A DNA stretch of 64,000 nt. Source: Diplonema japonicum. Its lineage: Eukaryota; Euglenozoa; Diplonemea; Diplonemida; Diplonemidae. The stretch covers positions 186,001 through 250,000 of the forward strand of contig OZ025680.1 in NCBI GenBank assembly GCA_964019335.1. The letters run 5' to 3'. The translations under genes were made by a program, and so were the position numbers. How positions within the stretch are numbered: position 1 is the first letter of the stretch; every line of letters starts with the position of its first letter. The notes under the pieces were generated by a model, which worked only from the letters and a program-made list of their open reading frames with translations, had not been told where the DNA came from and searched no databases. This document shows, piece by piece, positions 49,001-58,460 of this stretch.

Positions 49001-51190
49001 GGAGGAGCCTTCCCCGAACCCCACCCTCTGCAGCAGCATCTGCTGAGCCCCGTCCCTGATCTCGATGCTCTCGTTGTAGGCGATGTGCCACTTCGCGTTC
49101 ACGACCTCAGACCTCCCCCCGCCCCCGCACTCCAGCAGGTACTTCACAGTCGACCCCGCCGTCGCCTTCCTCGTCACCAGCGCTGTAGAGCTGACCGTCA
49201 CTGCACGCCCCTCTTCGAACCCGGGGGGGGTAAAGGGAGCAGGTTCCGGGAGGGGGTTGTTTTTGCACGTCCAGCTGAAGCGGAACCCACTCCCCTTCGG
49301 GTGGAACCCGGACCTGAAGCGGACCCTCAAGGATCTTCCGAAGGAGCGTGGAGGGGGAGCTGCCTGCCCACTCAGGTGCGTCGCGACCACCCACTCGCCG
49401 TCATCCTTCTCCTCTTCCAGGGTCAGCAGGTCGGTGTTGTCCTCGCTCGTCACGTCCAGGTACTGCCACCTCACCTCCATGTGCTGCGTGCTGCAGCTCA
49501 GTGTCCAGCACTCGTCTGCGAACGCGGGGTAGCGCCCATTGTCCACCGGGTAGCTCAGCACACCACCACCACCACCACCACCACCACCACCACCACCTTC
49601 TTCTTCGGAAGAGGGAGCCACCGCCGTGCACCTTGGCCTCATCATCGGTGTCTTGCACTCCCAAGAGAACTCGAACTGAGCACCAACACTCCTCGTTTGA
49701 GAGGACACAATCATCGCAGCACCACCGGGGACGACCAAAGGGTGTCCGGGGGAGGTGTCCCCCTCCCACACCTCCTGCTCCGGTTGGTAGAAGTTGTCCA
49801 GACTGTGCAGGTTTGCGAGGTTCATCCCGTCGCTCGGCTCGACAGAACCCATCGTGACGTGGAGCTCCTCCCCGACCGTTGGGCAGAGCATCACCCAGCA
49901 CTTCGACTCGAATCGAGTGGTCTTGTAGGACACGGTACCTGTTGTCGAGGTGCTAGGGACGACGCTGCCCCCACAGATGCCCGTCCCCAGGAACTGAGCC
50001 CCGTCTCCCGGGGTCGTCGACTGGCTCTCGTCGCACCGCATGAACAGCGCCTTGTTCGGGGTTGCCTTCACCAGCACTCCCTCCAGAGCCGACTCCCGCA
50101 GCCACACCTTCACGTCCAACGGGGATGCTGCAGGGTTCCCGCTCAAGAAGGCGGCCGCCGCCCCTGCCGCGTAGCCGGCCGCCGCAGAAGACCCAGACTT
50201 CGTCACCCCGCCGTCCAGATCGTCTGCAGAGGCCCCCAGAACCCCCTCACCAGGCGCGAAGAGGTCAGCGTACAGCACAGAGCCGGTGGTCTCCCCTTCC
50301 TTGTTGTGGGCCCCGACAGTGATCACCTCGTCCACCCTTTTGGAGAGAGTGTTCCCCCTGTTGTTCCCGGAAGAGGTCACCACCGATATCCCGAGCTCAA
50401 TGAGGGCGCGAACCGCCATGCGCACCGTCTCAGAATCACTGGGGTCGAAGGCCATCACCACGAGGGAGGGGGGCTGTCTCATCATCTTGCTGGTGACAGC
50501 AACCTGCGTCAGCGCCTCCACCACCCTGCTGCGCAACACGGTCCCAGAGGAGGAAACCACCTTCGTCGACATCACAGTGGCCCGCCTCGCCACGCCGTAG
50601 GTGCTTCCCGCGACAAGGCTCGCGACGTAGGTCCCGTGGCCGTTGTCGTCTCTCTGCAGCTCATCGCTCACCACCCCTTTGTAGTCCAACCCGTTGTAGC
50701 AGCGCCCCTTCAGCTCCCTGTGCCCGCACTCCACTCCAGTGTCGAGGACGAACACATAGACCCCTTCTCCCCACTCAGAGTTGTGCTTGAAGGATTGTTG
50801 GCTTCTGGTGCTGGTGCTGGTGCTGCTGCTGCTGCTTGCCTCCCAGTCCTGCCTGTGTGTGAGCCTGCTGAGACCCCAGAGCCCTTCCGCCCCAGCAGCC
50901 TCCTCGACACAGCCCCCAGGCATCGCGTGCAGCACGTCTTTGTGGACAACATCACGCTCCACAGCCACCCTCCCCTCGAGGAACTGTTCAAGCTGCTCCA
51001 CCTCCCTCTCGTTCACCCCTTTGCAATGCACCGCACTGAAACCCCCGAACTTGAAGGCCGCGCTGCTGGTCCCACACACACGGCGCACCTCCCGCACGTC
51101 CGCCTCCGTGCTGTTCCTGTGCATGGTAACGAGGTATCCCGCGTCGCTCAGCACCCCTGCGCACAGCAAGGGGAGAAGCAAGGCTCCCAT
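46052..51190 (-). CDS. Membrane-anchored subtilisin with CUB-like repeats, copy 2
   Basis: 1712 aa with the same domain layout and catalytic residues as copy 1 (Asp150, His185, Asn276, Ser335). The only protein difference I can see is Ser to Arg in the last residues (EERTTVV). One other silent change lies at 47552. Such identity at silent sites means very recent duplication or gene conversion. The 5' region, including E1-E3, is duplicated with it, so expression should be similar. Confidence 0.88.
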   Translation of the reverse strand: MGALLLPLLCAGVLSDAGYLVTMHRNSTEADVREVRRVCGTSSAAFKFGGFSAVHCKGVNEREVEQLEQFLEGRVAVERDVVHKDVLHAMPGGCVEEAAGAEGLWGLSRLTHRQDWEASSSSSTSTSTRSQQSFKHNSEWGEGVYVFVLDTGVECGHRELKGRCYNGLDYKGVVSDELQRDDNGHGTYVASLVAGSTYGVARRATVMSTKVVSSSGTVLRSRVVEALTQVAVTSKMMRQPPSLVVMAFDPSDSETVRMAVRALIELGISVVTSSGNNRGNTLSKRVDEVITVGAHNKEGETTGSVLYADLFAPGEGVLGASADDLDGGVTKSGSSAAAGYAAGAAAAFLSGNPAASPLDVKVWLRESALEGVLVKATPNKALFMRCDESQSTTPGDGAQFLGTGICGGSVVPSTSTTGTVSYKTTRFESKCWVMLCPTVGEELHVTMGSVEPSDGMNLANLHSLDNFYQPEQEVWEGDTSPGHPLVVPGGAAMIVSSQTRSVGAQFEFSWECKTPMMRPRCTAVAPSSEEEGGGGGGGGGGGGVLSYPVDNGRYPAFADECWTLSCSTQHMEVRWQYLDVTSEDNTDLLTLEEEKDDGEWVVATHLSGQAAPPPRSFGRSLRVRFRSGFHPKGSGFRFSWTCKNNPLPEPAPFTPPGFEEGRAVTVSSTALVTRKATAGSTVKYLLECGGGGRSEVVNAKWHIAYNESIEIRDGAQQMLLQRVGFGEGSSDRVSTNGNLEVVVVYETRPFSTFELEFNCLPADPCPELPARTPTSVVNGDCFRVGCDGESLFSAANLVGSVTLLDLETGTVVRGQDTFMSRHLAHRTQVVVHGSATLSWGCGRWGSCTTVDYNNDNDADDEKNDRFRINGEDAMGVDCWHFRCPLPSQKIVFRGFTTTCGYSTPLLDTEENPLATADCRTRVVATNVNSAVLGRTRKAMTLNWSCKCQDLTAAVLTYPRQDVEETGKECWTIRCDQTVTLNLTLGGTQGTQGNYVQVVDSNRYAANLVRSIVVSLTGDVVVTSNIRNIGTYGLGEAFSLDWTCGVPETDAPRTLSPPTGDCQRLSGWSGSFSTNETDETTTCWYITLNPPERLYINVAYDLREGDGRFEVDTGDEVENYRIVGGNGYQYQIMEVTRNAVLMTKSGGGWAQVSWNYKCAPQSRVPGLVEVERDSPVHCWDLTCDYSVPLTLTHVSGAALSVKSNSNSDGDGLPLGPANPTVRMTKTAAVSLEAALPLGSAASFSWTCDYSSLIPVKEHCSAYSTYGSDTGSLTLQREKCVRLTCEKPVKVLTMNLELEAGYDYVEVYKADGRTPLDRFTGTGTVHVGYTGDIVVKAAFDETVDSKFELRWLCGEEVPERSVELSVPSNPIAWGKNDRNCDHSFESYSRTVQYPAAAAAAADSGDEAEREDYLPLKSRCWRFGCPAGHESRVTLEASLEPGFDKVGVYGREGAWLGEVTGNETTVLASTGDLYLHFTSDLGTEGAGFTARHFCRDPPVTAAPTLEPEPVPPTQEPVTLSPETGLRGVQAVFRIASSDMGKAVAGSRDLMPALELLLGGRASCFNVCLERATSGYCVTCGEGASSTGRAAITTQQGSAESITVRADLRVPSEMDNGAVRDRLQANKAMIEGRLGGELQDVTVTNERAPLPTPKEEDQQGGDGGDSLSTGAIVGIVFGSLVVVAVVAFLVYYFFLRKPKAAFSDSEPVKEERTTVV

Positions 51191-51790
51191 TGTTCTTGGT
51201 TTCTTTTTTTTTTTTTAAACGAGCAAACTGTTGAAAAGGTAAAAAAACAATGTGAAGAGAGTGCCAAGGAGAGAATAGCAGAAAGAAAAGAGAGAAAGAG
51301 AGGGAGAAGCAGCGATCGCTTTTAAGTTCTTAGAAAAACAAAACAAAAGAAAAATGGGTAGATATCTTCTCGAAATTATCGACGAAGAAAATTTAAAAAA
51401 AGAAAAAGGAAATGGGTGTTTGAAGTAGTCACCCCTTTCCCCCACACACACACACACCCTCCTTCATGGATCAGTACCCTCGAAAGAGCCACATGAAGGG
51501 GTGTTTTTTTGGGAGAAGGGACAACTCTGGCAGAAAACAAACAAAATAGAGAGAGGGAAAAGCATAAGAAACACAAACACAACTTCTTTCAATCAGCAGT
51601 AGTGAAGAAGCTTTTTTTTTTTTTTTTTTTTTTTTTTCCCTTTTCCACCGTGTTCGACAAAGAGAAGAAAAGAATTCCCTGCGATGGGCGAGTGTGTTAG
51701 CAACAACGCCCATCCAAAGAAAAAGAAAGGAGGGGAATATATAGGAGAAGACTGGGGTCCCTGATCCGGGAACCCCTCATCCTTTTCTCC

Positions 51791-51824
<34 letters not shown>

Positions 51825-52084
51825 AAAAACACCATTCCCCTTGCTGCTGCTGCTGGGGTGGTGGGAATAAAAAGAAAGAAGAATTGAAGAATTTAAAAAA
51901 AAAAAAGAGAGACATTTAAGGGTACCTGCGGTGTGTGGCAGGACGCCTAAAAAAAAAAAAAAAAAAAAAAAACCGTCCTTTTTGAGACACATAGGACGGA
52001 TAGGTGTTTGCTGCTCCGTGGTAAAAAAAATAGAGAGAGGGGGGTCTCTTTTGCTTTCTCTTCTCTTTTTTTTTCCCCACTCTA
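51191..52084. other. Intergenic / 5' region of subtilisin copy 2
   Basis: Duplicate of 32517-33411 with the same blocks E1 (51312), E2 (51361) and E3 (51914). Homopolymer lengths differ slightly. No coding gene. Confidence 0.6.
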
Positions 52085-52723
52085 TCACTCTCTTGTCTCC
52101 CTCCTCACAATTCTCATGGGAAGCTCTGCGGTGGTTGCGAAGATGATCCTCCCGCAGAGGGCGAGGCAGTCCCTCCCGTTGCACTGCTGGTGGCAGCCAT
52201 CGTGCGCGACGTCGAAGCACTCCTCGTCTGCCCCGCAGGTGGTGGGGTGGATCCCACCGCAGGCCTGCCCAGTTGTCTTCGCGCACACCCCGAGGCAGTC
52301 CGCTCCCCCGCAGTCCGGGCTGCACTCCTTCCTGTACATGCAGGTCTCCCCAGTCCCGCACTGCAGCCCTGCAACCCCCCCGCACTCCTTCTCCACCTTC
52401 ACCTCGAAGCACTTCCCCAGGCAGTCCCTCCCGTTGCACCCTGCGTTGCACCCGTCAGCCACAGTGTCCACACACATCTCCTCTCCCTTGCACTTCAGCC
52501 CAGCGATCCCCCCGCACGCCCCGTACTTCCTCTTCGCACAGATCCCTCCGCAGTCCGCTCCCCCGCACTCCTTCACACACCCCGTGTTCCGAGGGTCCGG
52601 GATGCACTCCAACCCAGAGGGGCAGCCAAGGCCCGCGATCCCCCCGCACTGCATCGGTTCCGCCGCTCCAACCACTGTCACCACAGCCATCATCACAGAC
52701 AACAAAGCAAGAGGAGAGCTCAT
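52085..52723 (-). CDS. Secreted Cys-rich repeat protein, copy 2
   Basis: 212 aa, identical in protein to the copy at 33412-34050; I saw one silent difference near 52646. It has the same signal peptide and four CGG-type Cys repeats. Homology to copy 1 stops about 60 bp upstream of its start, so the two copies have different distal 5' regions and may differ in regulation. Confidence 0.8.
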   Translation of the reverse strand: MSSPLALLSVMMAVVTVVGAAEPMQCGGIAGLGCPSGLECIPDPRNTGCVKECGGADCGGICAKRKYGACGGIAGLKCKGEEMCVDTVADGCNAGCNGRDCLGKCFEVKVEKECGGVAGLQCGTGETCMYRKECSPDCGGADCLGVCAKTTGQACGGIHPTTCGADEECFDVAHDGCHQQCNGRDCLALCGRIIFATTAELPMRIVRRETRE

Positions 52724-53387
52724 TTTTCGAGGGAGGGTTTTTTTTTTTTTTGTTGAGAATACGGTAAAAAGTAACCTTTTTGATTTTCACTTGTTCCTCC
52801 GATATGATAAAAATAAAATTTGAAAGGAGAATATAAATAAAAGGAGGAGGGACAACAACAGGGACATGTCTCACAGTAGACAAATAAAAGGATGGAGAAA
52901 CAACAAATAACAGGGAGGAACTTGTAGAGGGGTCTTTGTGGGGAGGTAGTTGACAGAAAACTTATCAACACAGAACAAATCGAGTCAACATCGAGAATCT
53001 ATATACCGGCTTGGGTATGCTTGTAAAGGTTCTGGGTGTTAGGTGATTCTTCTGTCCGACAGCAAATTCTAAATCTGTAACTGCCTGTAACTACCAAAGG
53101 GAGTCGATGTACAACAAATTTTTAAAAAGCTAAACAATAAGAAAAGAAACAACATTTTTTCTTCTTTTTATTTCAGTTCATCATTTATTCTTGCAAAATG
53201 TATTTAGCAATACAGCTGGCAACAGTTTGACTGGTTGCGTCACGAAGCAAGAAAGCGGATAATTATAAAAACTCGATAAAATCTCGGTGTGTGTGGGAGG
53301 GGGGGGGGGGTGTTCACTAATAAGGCACACCCAACTTTTCACCTTTTTCTCACACTAGTTTTTCCGTGTCGGTCCATGAGCTTGTTC
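52724..53387. other. Intergenic
   Basis: Unrelated to the DNA 5' of Cys-rich copy 1 beyond about 52786. It contains a block at 53199-53262, shared with 58919-58982, that lies 3' of Ala-rich copy 2. No gene. Confidence 0.55.
53199..53262 (-). promoter_or_regulatory. Conserved 3' element of Ala-rich copy 2
   Basis: A 64-bp block identical to 58919-58982. It opens with the hairpin TGTATT-TAGC-AATACA. Both copies lie about 130-190 bp past the stop of an Ala-rich gene, with diverged DNA around them, so a 3'-UTR function is possible. Copy 1 of the gene lacks it. Confidence 0.45.
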
Positions 53388-55022
53388 TCAGTAGTACCTG
53401 GAACGGGGGGAGCCGGCAAGGGGAGAGCCGAGGGCCCTAAGCTTCGCGTCAAGGATGGGGCTGGCGGAGCCGAGCCTGGGGGAGGAGGCGGCGATGGAGG
53501 CTGCCGCGATGGCGGAGGCCGTTGGGGAGGCGGCGGCGAGGGCCGCGGCGTGGGCCCTCGCCGGGGACAAGGCGTCGACGTAGGCGACCCTGCGGGGGCT
53601 GGTGTCGTGGACGAGCCTCGAGACGGAGGCATGGTGGTGGATGTCAGCAGCGTGGACAGCGTCAACGTTGGCTGCCCCGGCAACCGCGTGTGCAGAGGCC
53701 TCGGTGGAGGATGCAAGGGCCTCCCTCGCACGGGCAGACGACAGGGCCGAGACCTCGTGTCCGTGCCTCACCCTCTCCACGCTGGCGTGGGTCGTCGCCG
53801 CCGCGAGACCGTGCCTCGCCACAGCCTCCCTGCTCGTCGCGCGCACGTGGTTCGCCTCCGACAGGGCGTACGACCTCCCGGCACGCTCCACGCTCGCGTG
53901 TGCGATCGCGGCCCCAGCCCTCGCCGACTGCTCGTCCCCGAGCCTCGCCGCGAGGGAGGCACGTGCAACAGAGGCCCCGGCCTGCGCCGCCCCGGCTTCG
54001 GCTGCCGCTCCGGCCGCATCCCTGTCCGCAAGGGCGAACCTCGACGCAGCCGACGCCGCAGAGGCCTCCTCTGCAGCCGCCCTCCTCGAAGCAGCCGCCG
54101 CGTCCGCCTGGGCGTTCCCGTGCTGCAGGACACGCGTCCTGGCCTGCTGCTCCTGTGCCGCCGCCTGCGCGCGGGCATGCGCCGCCCCGGCCCTCGCGCT
54201 GTCGGCGTCCCTCCCAGCCGCTGCGAGGGCGATCGACGCAGCCCTCTCAGCTGCCGCCGCATCCCTCGCCGCCGCAGCAGCAGCAGCAGCCGTTGCCGCC
54301 ACCTCCGTCCTCCTCCTCTCCGCCTCCGCCGCCGCCGCAGCAGCGTCAGCCGCCTGCACCCTCGCAAGCTGCGCCGTCGTCTGCGCCTCCGCCGCCATCG
54401 TCCCCACCACCCTCTCAGAGGTCACGGCGTTCGACGCAGCCGCCCCGGCAGCAGCGGCCCGTGCAGTCTGGGCAGCAGCCGCCGCCGCGCGAGCCGACCT
54501 CTCGTGCTCCATCGAGTGTGCCCTCAGAGCCGCCGACGTCGCCAGACCGTCCTTCGCCGCCGCATCCCTCGACGCCACCGACGCAGCCGCCGCCGCCGAC
54601 CCGAGAGACGCCTCAGCCGCCACAAGCCCGGTCTGCGCCGCCCTGTAGTCTGCTCCCCTCCCGGTGAGGTCGGCCGAAGCCACAGCCGCGTCCCTCGACG
54701 CCGCCGCGTGGGCGTAGCTTGCCCCGGTCTCAGCAGCCCCGGCAGCAGCCACAGCCCCAGCGCTCGCCGACACCCTCCCAGCCTGAAGGGCAGCGTCCGC
54801 CCTCGAAGCAGCCGCCGTGGCACTGGCGTACGACGCGTTCGACGCCGCTGCTCCTGCACGAAGGTTCGCCCCCACCGCTCCACTGTGCGCCACTGCCTCG
54901 TTCACCGCGTGGTGGTGGCTCATCGCAGAGTGCACAGGGTCGGCGTCCACAACGTAGGTCGGGCTCAGGCTCGTCAGACGAGGGCTCAGGCTGGCGTGAA
55001 GGCGAGGCGAGTAGTAGGCCAT
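53388..55022 (-). CDS. Ala-rich coiled-coil-like protein, copy 2
   Basis: 544 aa, identical in protein to copies 1 and 3. Its 3' flank matches copy 3 and not copy 1. Its 5' flank is unique after about 50 bp and has no CCGLC gene beside it, unlike copies 1 and 3. It therefore arose by a separate duplication event or lost its neighbour. Confidence 0.75.
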   Translation of the reverse strand: MAYYSPRLHASLSPRLTSLSPTYVVDADPVHSAMSHHHAVNEAVAHSGAVGANLRAGAAASNASYASATAAASRADAALQAGRVSASAGAVAAAGAAETGASYAHAAASRDAAVASADLTGRGADYRAAQTGLVAAEASLGSAAAAASVASRDAAAKDGLATSAALRAHSMEHERSARAAAAAAQTARAAAAGAAASNAVTSERVVGTMAAEAQTTAQLARVQAADAAAAAAEAERRRTEVAATAAAAAAAARDAAAAERAASIALAAAGRDADSARAGAAHARAQAAAQEQQARTRVLQHGNAQADAAAASRRAAAEEASAASAASRFALADRDAAGAAAEAGAAQAGASVARASLAARLGDEQSARAGAAIAHASVERAGRSYALSEANHVRATSREAVARHGLAAATTHASVERVRHGHEVSALSSARAREALASSTEASAHAVAGAANVDAVHAADIHHHASVSRLVHDTSPRRVAYVDALSPARAHAAALAAASPTASAIAAASIAASSPRLGSASPILDAKLRALGSPLAGSPRSRYY

Positions 55023-55366
55023 TTTTTTATAAGAGTAAGTGAAAGAGTGAAGAGTAGAAATCTGTTTTTTTGTAGGTGAGTTACAGTCAGATGAATGAAA
55101 AAAGAAAAACTAAACGAGGAAAAAAAAAGAACTGATGTTAAAGGAAAAGAAACAAAAATTCTTCTTCCCATTCTCTTATTATTCTACATAAATAGAAGAA
55201 AAAAAAAAGAAGAAAAAAACAAAGGATCGCTCATTGGAGAGCTCGTCTCTTTAGTTTTCCCCACTACTCCCTTCCCCTGATTTTGCTTATCTTCGCATCC
55301 CCTCTTTTTTCGTTCTTGTTTCATTCTTCTCCCCCGAACCCGGTCATCAACACAGAGCTTCTTACT
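55023..55366. other. Intergenic, A/T-rich
   Basis: Between Ala-rich copy 2 and the DHODH 3' end. Poly-A and short runs only; I see nothing functional. Confidence 0.5.
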
Positions 55367-58300
55367 CTACAAGTTCTTGATGTCCTGTTTTATTGTAAGG
55401 TATCAAAAAAAAGAAAAAAACATACCGCAGGAAGAAGCTCGGGCTTGCGGTGTGCTGCACCCACTGCCTCGCTTACGGAGTTGAAGCCGTGGTGGCGGAG
55501 GAGGTGCGAGAGTTCGACATTTGTGCGGTGGGCAACGGTGGGACCTTCATAGGCCATCCTGTATTATTATTGGGCTTATTTAAATTGGGGTTTTTAAACC
55601 ATCTACCAACGAGCGTCTTTATATAGACGATTTGAAAAAAAAATCTTTGCGCAAAGGGCTTTCAATGCAATACAGCCCGGACACTTCTCGCATCCGGGGT
55701 CCTGCGCGGAAAATATGAAAAATATAAACTAAATGCTGCCCTTACTTTGCAAGAAAATGAAAAAATAAAAATAAAAAACGCCAGCCCAAATTTACCCTTA
55801 AAAATCACTTCAAAAAAGGGCACCCAGAAAGAGGCCGGAAGAGGACATTATGAGTGATGGTAGCACTGATGGCTCATCCCTATTATGCAATTTTGATACG
55901 AACAGTGATTCTGATACGAATTCGACCGATTCCGAGTCACAGCAGGGTGATTGGACGACAAAGCCGGAGCAGTTGGAAGGCATCCGGTTTCGTGAAGATC
56001 GGAATCCTTGTGGACCCTGTTTTGACATCAAAGGCTCAACGCCATTCCATATATTCTCCCAAATGCTCGTCCCAAACGTTATTCGGGGCATAACTTCGAA
56101 CAATGTGGCAAATGCAGCTAAAAAAGGTGTTTCCCTGGATCTCGATGCTGCTTCTCTGCATACCTTCCTAGGTGCCCTTTTGTCGATGGACTTGGATATC
56201 AGACCAGCCAGATTATTCTGACTACTGGCGCACTGGCTCCACGCCTCTCAACCACACCCCTGGGTACGCCACCGTCATGTCAAGAGACCGCTTTTTGACT
56301 ATTCTGGGAAATCTGTGTTTCCACAGCGAAACAAACAAGCGTGCTGACTTCTACCTATCGCGAAGGCCTCCCGGAGATCACGGATGCCCCAAAGAAGCGA
56401 GGCCGCAAGCCCAAGGACGCGCACCCTGTGGGGACACCCAGTTCCACCAGCACGTGAGCATCCTTTGCACCACAACGTGGCATGACATCAATCCTGTGCG
56501 CCTTCTGTCGACGTTGGATGTTCTGGTGAAGTCAAATTTGGCGTGTCGGCCAAAAGAGAATGAAAGCCGGGCCCTCCAGAAAGGACATCCCGCTCCCCAC
56601 CAAGTGCATATTTACAACACCGCAATGGGCGGAACCGACGCTGGGTGATGCTGTGACAAAACGCCATAAGCGCACCCTTATGACGTGGCCCCTGAAAGTA
56701 TTTTCGTACTTGTTAGATAAATCTCTGGCAAATGCCCGGCTTGTTTGGAAGAAGCATTGCCCCCCAACACCCTGAGTATGAACGACAGTGGATTCACGCC
56801 TTTCAAAGAGGCAGTCATCGAAGGGCTACCAGGGAGGCCAAACAACAGCTAAAGTCAACTACAGAGCAGGCTGCCCCAATACCATGCCCCGAAACACAGA
56901 ACGAGTACCCTGAGGCCCCAATGCGACGCGACAGTACCTTCTGGGACCATTTCCCCGCAACGTGCGGTGCAAGCATTGCAAGTCGAAAAGACCCCTATTT
57001 CAGTGTTCAGCCTGCTTGGTACAACTTTGCGTGACTCCGTGCTTCAAAGACTACCACCTTGCCGGGGATTCCCCCCAGAAACCCCTCTCGGGGTCAAAAA
57101 AGAAGTCACCCAGCCCTGGGGCACGTACGAACCGCGTCAAGAAGGCCTTAAATAGCTTTTTATAGAATTTTACAGTCGATTCTTTTTTGACTTGTTTTTT
57201 GTACCCTCTCGAGCACTTCGGGAACGATATTTTTGACAATATTGTGGGGGTGGGCCCTGCTGTGGGCACCCTCTCTCTAGAATTGGGACATCTGGAGGCA
57301 TTTCCGGGGGCATATAGCCCCAGCGTTGCGCTAGAATAGTTTTTTTTGAAGTTTTGAAAATTTACCCCCTGGTGGGCAAAAATGGTCCGTTAGTAGATGG
57401 TTAAAAAAAGAAAATTCGAAAAGCTCACATACATGCTGTATATCTGCACCAACGAGGCTCCAGACACAATCTTGTCGAAAGCGTCCTGGCCGTTCGCAAT
57501 GCCGCCCACACCGATAAGGGGTATGTTCCCCCCAGTGGCCTTGGACATGTCATACACGACCTTAGTAGACAGCGCACGAACAGGCTGCCCAGAGAGACCG
57601 CCCGCTTGCTTCTTGTTCTCCTGATTTTTCAACGTGTCGGGTCGGGAAATGGTAGTGTTGCTGACGATGATGCCATCAACTTTGCTGTCCTTCGCCGCAT
57701 GAGCAATGTCTTGAAGTTGTGTGGGCGTGATGTCAGGTGCGATCTTGACAAAGAGAGGGGGTTTGTGAGTTAGTTTGTCACGTGTAGAGATAACAGTGGT
57801 AAGAAGCCCTTCGAGTACTTCACGACGCTGAAGGTCACGAAGACCCGGGGTGTTCGGGGAGGAGACGTTAATGACAAGGTAGTCAGCATAGGGACCGAGA
57901 AGATCGATACACTTGGTGTAGTCGGTGACAGCGTCCGCCTCGGTGGTTATCTTGTTCTTTCCCACGTTAATCCCGAGGGGTTTTGTGTGTCTTTTTGCTG
58001 TTTTGACTCTTGGGAGGACAGCTTCCATTCCTTCATTGTTGAACCCGTATCTGTTGATAACCCCAAGGTCCTCTTCAAGCCTGAACATCCTTGGCTTGGG
58101 ATTTCCGATTTGACCCACGGGGGTCACCGTTCCGATTTCGACGGAACCGAACCCGAGGTTCAGCAGTCCTTCAATGCTTTCTGCGTTCTTGTCGAAACCC
58201 GCGGCAAGCCCAACGGGGCTTTCAAAGCCAAGCCCGCAGACCTCCGTGAAGAGGTTAGTTGGTGTCGGCGGTGCGCGTGGAGTTAACTTCCATTTTGCCC

Positions 58301-58460
58301 CTTCGATTGCTAGGTTATGAGCCAGCTCCGGGTCCAACATCCTCAATCCAGCCGTTAAATTATCCGCTACCCATCCATGGATTGGGAATTTATACTCCGC
58401 TGGTGTCAAATACACACCCAGCCCTGCAGCTGCTGCTGCTCCTGCTATTCTGCTTGCCAT
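55367..58460 (-). CDS. DHODH: Dihydroorotate dehydrogenase (class 2), 3 exons, intron 1 holds a transposon
   Basis: Exons are 58460-57433, 55558-55426 and 55384-55367, giving 392 aa. The protein starts MASRIAGAAAAAGLGVYLTP, a short hydrophobic N-terminus, then carries class-2 DHODH motifs: GLAAGFDKNAE, GSVEIGTVTPVGQ, RYGFNNEG, INVSSPNTPGLRDLQ (active-site Ser) and IGVGGIANGQDA. Exon 1 breaks off in GASLVQIYS. Exon 2, found 1.9 kb away, continues MMAYEGPTVAHRTNVELSHL with exact family spacing, and exon 3 adds DIKNL. DHODH oxidises dihydroorotate to orotate with ubiquinone in pyrimidine synthesis, normally at the inner mitochondrial membrane. Intron 1 is 1874 nt because of a piggyBac-like insertion; without it, it would be about 67 nt. 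Intron 2 is 41 nt. Confidence 0.92.
55598..57400 (+). mobile_element. Degenerate piggyBac-like element in a DHODH intron
   Basis: Terminal inverted repeats: CCATCTACCAACG after TTAAA on the left (from about 55599) and CGTTAGTAGATGG before TTAA on the right (ending 57400). They match at 12 of 13 positions. The flanking TTAA (55594-55597 and 57401-57404) fits piggyBac target duplication. Inside is a broken transposase on the plus strand. The element runs opposite to its host gene. Subterminal palindromes occur at CGTCT/AGACG (about 55614) and CTTTGCGCAAAG (about 55648). Confidence 0.85.
55850..57165 (+). pseudogene. piggyBac transposase remnant
   Basis: Homology runs through at least four frame changes (segments near 55850-56221, 56172-56648, 56640-56775, 56732-56950 and 56962-57165). 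Recognisable parts are an acidic N-terminus, the segment before the catalytic core (DYWRTGSTPLNHTPGYATVM, ILGNLCFHSE), the YNTAMGGTDA region and the C-terminal Cys-rich domain (CKHCKSKRPLFQC, CFKDYH). The stretch that should hold the first catalytic aspartates is missing between about 56350 and 56440, where an AT-hook-like PKKRGRKPKD remnant sits. It cannot encode an active enzyme. Confidence 0.8.

Larger units (their letters stand above)
46040..52786. repeat. Segmental duplication block A, copy 2
   Basis: Near-identical to 27366-34113, including the intergenic DNA between its two genes. I noticed only a few single-base differences (for example 46070 and 47552) plus homopolymer length changes. 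Confidence 0.9.

Noticed and set aside
27366-52786. Block A copies as two haplotypes wrongly joined
   Set aside because: The flanks of the copies are unrelated and contain different single-copy genes, so true duplication is more likely. Long-read confirmation is still wanted.
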